64,000 nucleotides of DNA from Toxotes chatareus (taxonomy: Eukaryota; Chordata; Actinopteri; Toxotidae), in NCBI GenBank assembly GCA_016801885.1, contig CM028887.1, forward strand, positions 24,475,115-24,539,114. The letters run 5' to 3'. The translations under genes were made by a program, and so were the position numbers. Shown here piece by piece: positions 57,409 through 64,000 of the stretch. Positions within the stretch are counted from its first letter, which is position 1; every line of letters begins with the position of its first letter. The notes under the pieces are model-generated. The model ran no database searches. It was not told the DNA's origin and was given only the letters and a program-made list of their open reading frames with translations.

Positions 57409-57809
57409 GTACAACGCTAATATTGTTTGAACTATATCAAAGGTTAATATTTATATATGTGTGATTTTTGTAAAACAGCTGGTTCCTTTTGTTTATATTG
57501 TGTATATTGTATATTCTTGGAACGGTTCATGTAGCATAGAATATTATATCATAGCAAATGAAAACCATATGTCTCCTCTTTGTTTATTGTTTGGCATTGT
57601 CAACACCAAGCGATGTTTTATCATCTTGAAAGCTCATTTAATGGATTTGGCTAATCTCTCTTCATTATTCAGCTATAAGCATCATTATGCTTTGTTTCCT
57701 TTCAAGTATCTGAAGAGTCATATTGCAGGTTAAATGTTTTTAAAGTTTTAGCCATTGGGGATTATTTACACTGTGCTTTATCTTAAGGAAAGTTCTCATG
57801 TGTCTGTAG

Positions 57810-57947
57810 GATGCAGAGTCTGCCGGTGCCAAGGCCTACGAAAAAGCAGCTGAAGCCACAGACGACATTCCCTTCGCCATGACCTCTGACGATGCTGTTT
57901 ACTCCAAGTTTGAGGTGTCCAAGGACAGTGTTGTCCTCTTCAAGAAG
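57810..57947 (+). CDS. p4hb: P4HB exon 4 (b domain)
   Basis: The acceptor is gtgtctgtag and the donor aag|gtgact; 46 codons. It encodes DAESAGAKAYEKAAEATDDI, then PFAMTSDDAVYSKFEV and VVLFKK. Confidence 0.95.
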
Positions 57948-60502
57948 GTGACTTCTGTCTAATTTTTTTTTTGTTTGTTTCAAAATAACTAATTTAGATG
58001 CCGTAGTAACACAAAGTGCATCTACACACATGTATAGTGAGTATATTCAAACCTTTGGACAAACTACAGGACATCAAATCAGATTTCAAGATGATATAAT
58101 CACAACATATTGTAAGTAGTTTATCTGGGGCCTTGGATCAGTTTGTGAAACACACACTCATGTGTGGCTCACAGTTGGGCTGCTGAAGGCATCACAGTGT
58201 TTTTGATCCACACCTTGGTAATGTGATGCTGTCGACCTCATAGTATCCCCGCTCTGTTGCTAATCTTGGCCTGTCTCAGGTCCTTCGGTGTGCGCCTGCC
58301 TTTGGGCCTGTTGCTCGATCTACCCAGTGAATAAGAGGATGAATAGATGGCAGCTGAATGCCTTCAAATGGGCGATTTTTGTCCACCTCGTGCAGCTCAT
58401 ATACAAAATAGGATTTAACTGCAGTTACTTTCCATAGCCATCGCTTCCAGAATAGGTCACAGATCATTGCTTTCTTATCAACAAAAAGGTATCTCAGTGA
58501 GTCAGTGTGTGGATTTGTCAAATTGGGTCAAGGTCCAGATTGTTTGTCAATAAAAATTAAGCAACCTAGTGACGTGACGGTGTTGATGAATTTAACTCCT
58601 TGAATCCATAAAGATGCAATACAGCATAATTTTTTACAACAGGAGATATGTTTTATTATACAAGCTGTAGAATAGAGTGTGATCCGCTCCGCTCAGAAGC
58701 TGTTCAGCCAAAATGATTCTCATTGAATTTCCCTGTTTTGTTCTTAAAGGTTAGTGTTAGATTAAAAATGCTGACAGTGAAACACGTCTGCTGTGAAGCT
58801 CATAACCGTACTTTCTAAATACAAAGGCTTCACAGAAGAAAAGCTCACAGAAACATTAATATCAAAGTACAGTACAGTATACACTCGGTTGCCAGTTTAT
58901 TAGGTACACGTAGCTAAAACGAATGCAGTCTAATGTAACAGCCCTGCAATAAATCCTCCCTTTATGAAGGTTATAATCCTCAGTTTTTGTTGAAACTGCT
59001 TTTGAAAGGAGTTGATTTAACTGATCATTTGGGACAATGTAGTTTGTGATGCCATTGAACTGTATTATATCACACTGACAGTTGCTTCTGTTTACTCTGT
59101 TTGCTCCTCATTGATATAAAGGTTTGAGAATAATATTGGGAACACCTCAGTAGGATGCAGCGTGGTTCAACAGCACCAAATACAGCATCCTACACAATGA
59201 TCACACAGGAAATCAACACATCTGTAAAACTGTTTCGGCAAAAACTGAACATTATGACCTGAGTGTACAACTTGAAAAGCATCAGCACAGACTAAAAAAA
59301 AGAAACCGATATTTTCCAATGCAGTAAGTAAAACAGAGAAATACCCACTGGTGATGCAATCTCCAGCAACACACTGAATGTGCCTGTGTGAGGCACTGGA
59401 AGAGTGTTGTGTTTTGGACTGCTCTAAGATGCTATATATTAATTACATTACATTCACTATTTCCATAGTTCACTAATTGTTTCACATGTATTATTTGTAC
59501 TTTTATGTTATGATTCATTTCAAAGCTGATAATTGATTAACATTAGTCGTTTTTTCAAGAAAACAAAAGCCAAACATTTACTTGTTTAATTTCCCAAATG
59601 TAAAGATTTGTTTCGATTTGTATTTTTCATTTCATTTTATTTTTATCAGATATGACACATCTGTGGGTTTTTGGCAGCTACTTGAATAAAACAAGCAATG
59701 TGACTACATCTCCTGGAGATGTGTGAAATCGGAGCAGCCATTTTTTCATTATCATCTGACAAATTTGTTGCCTAAACAATTAATCAGATGATCAAGAAAA
59801 TAATCAGTCAGATTAATTGATAATGAAAATAATCATTAATTGCAGCCCTAGTTCATTTTTTACCATTATACCTTTGATTTTTGTTCTGGTACCTCGTGAT
59901 GGTCATCATTATTTTTTTATTGCAGTGCAGTAGTTTCAGTGCAATAGTGTCTAGCAGTTGCTTCAGTAAATATCTGCGTGTGTTTCTGCACTTGGTCCTA
60001 TCACTTACGGATGATCTGTCATTTTGGCACATGGACTAAGGCTCATTGCTCCCACTGTCATTGTCTGGCCTCTGATCTGTGTTGGTAACTTTACACTGAT
60101 GCAAACACAGTTGACATGTGGGCTCATTGCCTACAGTTAAGCAAACCCGCCCAAATCAGGGGCTCAGTCTTAATAAATAGCTGGGGTCTTTCACTTGTTT
60201 ATTGCAAGAGGTTGAGAGCTTAAATTTCATAGCCTCAGTCAGTGCCCGTAAGGCTGGCAGTGTGCTGCTCGCCAAATATCCTTTCCCCTATTGTGTGCCA
60301 GTAAAAGCTGTTTGGCACAGCTGTACCACGGCTATTCTTAACACCCAATAAAAGTCAGTTTGGTCCTCTGGCTCTCTCGTCAGCTGGGGTTTACTGAGGG
60401 ATTTTAAAGTGGTTCATCTGGTAAATCTATGTTTGGTGTTCACAGGCAGACTAGATGGGTGCATAATATTTGTATCTAAATGTTTCCATGTTTCTTTAAC
60501 AG
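57948..60502 (+). other. p4hb: P4HB intron 4
   Basis: A 2.6-kb intron containing a dispersed repeat (about 59525-59850). The rest is unique AT-rich sequence with no exon seen. Confidence 0.65.
59525..59850. repeat. Dispersed teleost repeat in P4HB intron 4
   Basis: The parts cgttttttcaagaaaac...gccaaacatttac, gcctaaacaattaatcagat and gataatgaaaataatcatta...ttgcagccctag follow the order of a dispersed repeat that I recognise from many teleost sequences. Its superfamily (possibly a hAT-type non-autonomous element) I cannot fix without a search. Confidence 0.5.
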
Positions 60503-60607
60503 TTTGATGAGGGGCGCAATACCTTTGATGGAGAGCTGACCAAAGAAAAACTCCTGGCTTTCGTCAAGGCCAACCAGCTGCCTCTGGTCATTGAGTTCAC
60601 TGAGCAG
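60503..60607 (+). CDS. p4hb: P4HB exon 5 (b/b' junction)
   Basis: The acceptor is ttctttaacag and the donor cag|gtaatg; 35 codons. It encodes FDEGRNTFDGELTKEKLL and NQLPLVIEFTEQ. Confidence 0.96.
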
Positions 60608-60722
60608 GTAATGACTCTGTCTCATTTAACCACTCCACAGTACTGTCCACAGTAATAAGAAGTGCAGCTATAAGTGCTATGTTCCCACGTGTCAAACTCA
60701 TTGTTGTTTCTGTTTCCTGCAG

Positions 60723-60848
60723 ACTGCCCCTAAAATCTTTGGTGGAGACATCAAGTCCCACATCCTCATGTTTCTGCCCAAAGCTGCCTCAGACTTCCAG
60801 GACAAAATGGACAACTTTAAGAAGGCCGCAGAGGGATTCAAGGGCCGG
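60723..60848 (+). CDS. p4hb: P4HB exon 6 (b' domain, substrate-binding)
   Basis: The acceptor is tttcctgcag and the donor cgg|gtaggt; 42 codons. It encodes TAPKIFGGDIKSHILMFLPK. The b' domain holds the main hydrophobic peptide-binding site. Confidence 0.96.
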
Positions 60849-60970
60849 GTAGGTGAACAAGAGACATGCCAGTCTTTTCAAAATGTACTTGTCCTTAACG
60901 AGAAAGGATATGTTGAGTAATCTGTTAAGACAGAACCAAACATTGACTTCTTGGATCTCCTTCTGTCCAG

Positions 60971-61171
60971 ATCCTGTTCATTTTCATTGACAGCGATGTG
61001 GACGACAACCAGCGCATCCTGGAGTTCTTTGGCCTGAAGAAAGAGGAGTGTCCAGCCATCCGCCTCATTACCCTGGAGGATGAGATGACCAAGTACAAGC
61101 CAGAGAGCAACTCCATCACAGCAGAGAGCATCATTGAATTCTGCACACTGTTCACTGAGGGCAAACTCAAG
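60971..61171 (+). CDS. p4hb: P4HB exon 7 (b' domain)
   Basis: The acceptor is cttctgtccag and the donor aag|gtgaga; 67 codons. It encodes ILFIFIDSDVDDNQRILEFF, GLKKEECPAIRLITLEDEMT and KYKPES. Near-identical to the mammalian segment. Confidence 0.97.
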
Positions 61172-61408
61172 GTGAGAGGAGAGAGTGCTTGGTTATGCAT
61201 ATGTAACCTGTAGATAGAGTTGCACATTCATGCTGGTGCTTAGGATTTGATTCCTGTCCATTTTGTACTTCAGTCCGAATCATGTCTTCCTGAGGACAGT
61301 TGCGTACACAAATGCTGAGCGCATAGTTTTGGACTGCCACAAGTGATTAACTTGATTTTGATTCTTAATCCTCTTAATGCCATGGTCTGTCTGTGTGTTC
61401 TTTCACAG

Positions 61409-61529
61409 CCCCATCTCATGAGTCAGGACATCCCTGACGACTGGGACAAGAACCCTGTCAAAGTTTTAGTCGGCAAGAACTTTGAGGAGGTTGCCTTCAG
61501 TCCCACTAAGAATGTCTTTGTGGAATTCT
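61409..61529 (+). CDS. p4hb: P4HB exon 8 (start of a' domain)
   Basis: The acceptor is ctttcacag and the donor t|gtaaga. It encodes PHLMSQDIPDDWDKNPVKVL, VGKNFEEVAF and NVFVEF, and splits the Tyr codon of the second YAPWCGHC exactly as exon 1 does for the first. This reflects the internal duplication of the thioredoxin domains. Confidence 0.97.
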
Positions 61530-62265
61530 GTAAGAGCCTCTGTCTTTATCCCATTTATTGTCTTTTTTCCTATGACCAGGGAGCCAGTAGAAGTTTCCAT
61601 TTGAAAAGCATGAAAACACAATTGCCAGCAGTCTTTGGACTGAGGTGGCAGAGGGGTTCACCTGTTAAAGGGGTTATTTTCAGGCACTCAAAGCTCAGTT
61701 GCTCATAGGTGGGAGATTTGGTGAAGCCCCTTGCTGCAGTGTCTGAAACTTGAATCTTGCCCTTCCTTACTTTGCCAGTGCTAAGCCCTTTTTAAATACC
61801 GGAGAGCTGATGCTAAGGGTTCACTCATACCTTCTCAGCCCTGCTCTCTGCAAATTAATTTGTTACCAGACACTGACGTTGAAAAGGCCTGGTTAAATAT
61901 AGCAGCTGGATTATTTTTTATAGCGGTCCACTTCCAAATTTGCACTATTTTTGGAGGAATTTTCCATCGCTGGCTGTTATATACAGCTTATGGTCAAACG
62001 TGTACACAGGGGAAGGCCCATATTCCCTGACAGGTGAAGGGAGGTTTCCTAGACAGTCAAAGGGGAGCAAGGCCATGAAGCTCAGGCTGCACGTGACTTG
62101 TTCAGTGTGTCTGCCTGTTTCCAGCTATGCAGTGTATAGGGATGTATGGAGAAATAAGCCAAAAGTTTCTGCTGAAATATTTACCCTAAATGTGTTAAAT
62201 GCCATTGTGTTGTATATTTTGTCAGTAGGAATTCAACACTAAAGCTCGGTATTTGTGGTATTTAG
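61530..62265 (+). other. p4hb: P4HB intron 8
   Basis: Unique sequence with no exon or repeat recognised. The open frame near 61940-62242 is unsupported. Confidence 0.65.
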
Positions 62266-62447
62266 ATGCACCTTGGTGTGGACACTGCAAACAGCTGGCT
62301 CCCATCTGGGAGAAGCTGGGAGAGAAGTATAAGGACAGTGCTGACACCATTGTGGCAAAAATGGACTCCACAGCCAATGAGATCGAGGCAGTGAAGGTCC
62401 ACAGCTTTCCTACTCTTAAGTTCTTCCCTGCAGGAGACGAGCGCAAG
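62266..62447 (+). CDS. p4hb: P4HB exon 9 (second CGHC active site)
   Basis: The acceptor is gtggtatttag and the donor aag|gtaaga. It encodes APWCGHCKQLAPIWEKLGEK, MDSTANEIEAVKVHSFPT and LKFFPAGDERK. CGHC lies at residues 395-398 and the cis-Pro is in SFPT. Confidence 0.97.
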
Positions 62448-63482
62448 GTAAGAGCTGCATCGAGTATTTGTTTACAGTTTTACTTTTTTCAAGTCTTCGT
62501 AAGTTTCTAGGCAGTATTTTCTTATTGTTGCTTGTTGTTGGGTGGATGGAAATAAAAGATCCACATAAGAATCAAGATTCTTTTATGATTCTGAATTGAT
62601 TCACAATTGCCAAATAAAGTTTTGTAATAACCATTAAGTTGTTAAACACCCGGATGCTGTTCAGCACATATAGAGTAATCTTGTAGTTCATCTTCAGCAT
62701 CATCACTCTCATCTCTGTAACCATCTCCCAAAAACATGGCTTTGCCCTCTTATTCATTACATGCCTTTGCAGTGGTGAAATGTGGAGATCTGGGTTGGAT
62801 ATTTGGATCCAAAATCACAACCATAGAGGCCTCCAAAGTATCATTAGTGCCTCTTGATTTAGCAGCGTTAACCTGGTGCTTGGTTCTTATAGATTCCTGC
62901 TCAATGACTTCACTCACACTGAGGCTCGGCGCTCAGCCTGCACCTGCCTCTCTCCACAGCTCGCCTTTGTTGACGTGTCACTCTCGTGCCAGCTTTCAGT
63001 ATAGCAACTGTAAATATGTGGTATATAGCCGCCCCATAGTAAGTCTAATGATTAATTAGCCCATGACCCCATTTAGATGAAGCATGCTGAGGACCCAGGA
63101 GAAGGCTGGGAGAGGATGGAGCTATAGTGACAGGCGTGAGGTGCTGTGTGGCAGGTTGTCCTGGCTGGATTATGGTCCTAAAAATTAGCATGGGTGCTTT
63201 GCAGTTGTCCTTTGATTGTCCTTTTCATGGGCAACCTTATTTTAGCAATGATCCCACTGGTTTGTTGCTGTGTCACTGCTCATAGATCACCCCTGGACAA
63301 TTTATTGGCACCGTTTGAAGACGGTGTGCCAAGGTTTTATTGGCTGTCTTCAAATGGCACACTCAGGTGTCAAAGGCTCAGTGATATTTTTGTTTTTGAA
63401 ATGAAACGCATGTAATTGTGCTTTATAGACTTTTGGAGGTATCAATCTTGTACATTTGTCAGTAATTATGTCTGATCAACAG
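62448..63482 (+). other. p4hb: P4HB intron 9
   Basis: About 1 kb of unique sequence. No exon or repeat recognised. Confidence 0.65.
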
Positions 63483-63599
63483 GTGATCGACTACAACGGG
63501 GAGAGAACACTGGAAGGCTTCACCAAGTTCCTAGAGAGTGGTGGTAAAGAGGGCGGCGCCCCTGCAGGAGACGATGACGATGACGATCTAGATGCAGAG
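63483..63599 (+). CDS. p4hb: P4HB exon 10 (end of a' and start of acidic c region)
   Basis: The acceptor is gatcaacag and the donor gag|gtaaga; 39 codons. It encodes VIDYNGERTLEGFTKFLESG, then GDDDDDDLDAE. The acidic c region (Ca2+-binding in the family) continues in the missing last exon. Confidence 0.96.
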
Positions 63600-64000
63600 G
63601 TAAGATCGTCGGAAGTCGAACACACCTAATAACTTTACAGGAAGCAGTTCAATTTCAGCATAGTTGTAGTCACATGAAAACTTGTTTTCTACTTAGCCCA
63701 CTTAGCTGCCCAGAAAAAAATCTGTGTAGTCTCAGTCTGAGCTGTTGAATGTAGCTCGATTAACAGTCAGCTGCTCAGATCCTCTTGATCGACTGGCTCC
63801 CTGTGTATTTTGTTTTGGAGACAAGCCACTGAAACAAAGAGCAGTATGCTTACAAAAAAATGAGAGCACCCCATCAAAATGTGTATATATATATATATAT
63901 GTAAATACTCAGATTTGCTTTGTGTATTAATTCTCAACACCAGTATTGGCATGTTTAATATTGAGGAGGCAGTCATAAATGAGGGAATCTGGAAATGGTG
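63600..64000 (+). other. p4hb: P4HB intron 10, partial
   Basis: Starts with a good donor gtaaga. It includes a TA/TG microsatellite at about 63880-63901. The terminal P4HB exon is not reached before the window ends. Confidence 0.8.

Larger units (their letters stand above)
53933..63599 (+). other. p4hb: P4HB (protein disulfide isomerase A1) gene, all but the last exon
   Basis: PDIA1 forms and rearranges disulfides in the ER lumen and is the beta subunit of collagen prolyl 4-hydroxylase. Exons: 53933-54071, 55808-56014, 57275-57408, 57810-57947, 60503-60607, 60723-60848, 60971-61171, 61409-61529, 62266-62447 and 63483-63599. These give 490 codons with consistent phases, against 508 in human. 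Layout: signal peptide, a domain with CGHC at 51-54, b, b' and a' with CGHC at 395-398, then the acidic c region. The terminal exon with more acidic residues and the KDEL-type signal lies right of the window. Direct collinear similarity makes the call secure. Confidence 0.97.

Noticed and set aside
1..64000. CRISPR arrays, operons or bacterial-type systems
   Set aside because: The window is spliced vertebrate DNA; no regularly spaced direct repeats or clustered intronless genes are present.

Overview
This is vertebrate nuclear DNA, almost certainly from a teleost and probably a percomorph. It has GT-AG introns, long AC/TA microsatellites, two tRNA-derived SINEs (one carrying the tail typical of percomorph SINEs), a decayed Tc1-type transposon and several dispersed repeats I recognise from fish genomes. 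Three genes lie head to tail on the + strand. I built the exon models by hand from splice sites, reading phase and similarity to known protein families; no alignment software was available. || Region 1 (1 to about 22,600): the 3' part of RPTOR, the mTORC1 scaffold Raptor. Nine phase-consistent constitutive exons (2708-19642) encode about the last 325 residues, which form the WD40 beta-propeller. A 48-nt in-frame cassette exon (7959-8006) lies in the 10.7-kb intron and would add a short loop carrying an RRVS kinase-type motif. The 5' part of the gene lies left of the window. || Region 2 (about 23,200-44,560): a complete PECAM1 (CD31) gene. It has a split signal-peptide region, six Ig domains with one exon each (all phase 1), a transmembrane exon, and small cytoplasmic exons carrying VEYTEV, TVYSEL and an additional VAYAEL tyrosine motif. 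The transmembrane exon is one base short, so as written the frame breaks just before the membrane helix. A second polyadenylated terminal exon at 37081 would give a completely different short tail. A SINE has landed in the first bases of one intron and duplicated its GC 5' splice site. || Region 3 (about 44,560-53,700): intergenic DNA with a decayed Tc1/mariner copy, a possible LTR remnant and perfect hairpins, with no gene I can support. || Region 4 (about 53,700-64,000): P4HB (protein disulfide isomerase A1, also the beta subunit of prolyl 4-hydroxylase). A perfect NRF1-type promoter site and ten of the expected eleven exons are present (53933-63599). The last exon, with the acidic end and ER-retention signal, lies beyond the right edge. 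|| The three genes do not form a pathway. In human all three map to the long arm of chromosome 17, so the block looks like conserved linkage. The most interesting items are the RPTOR cassette exon, the alternative PECAM1 C-terminus, the PECAM1 transmembrane frameshift, the SINE-duplicated splice donor and an unidentified 173-codon antisense ORF in a PECAM1 intron.
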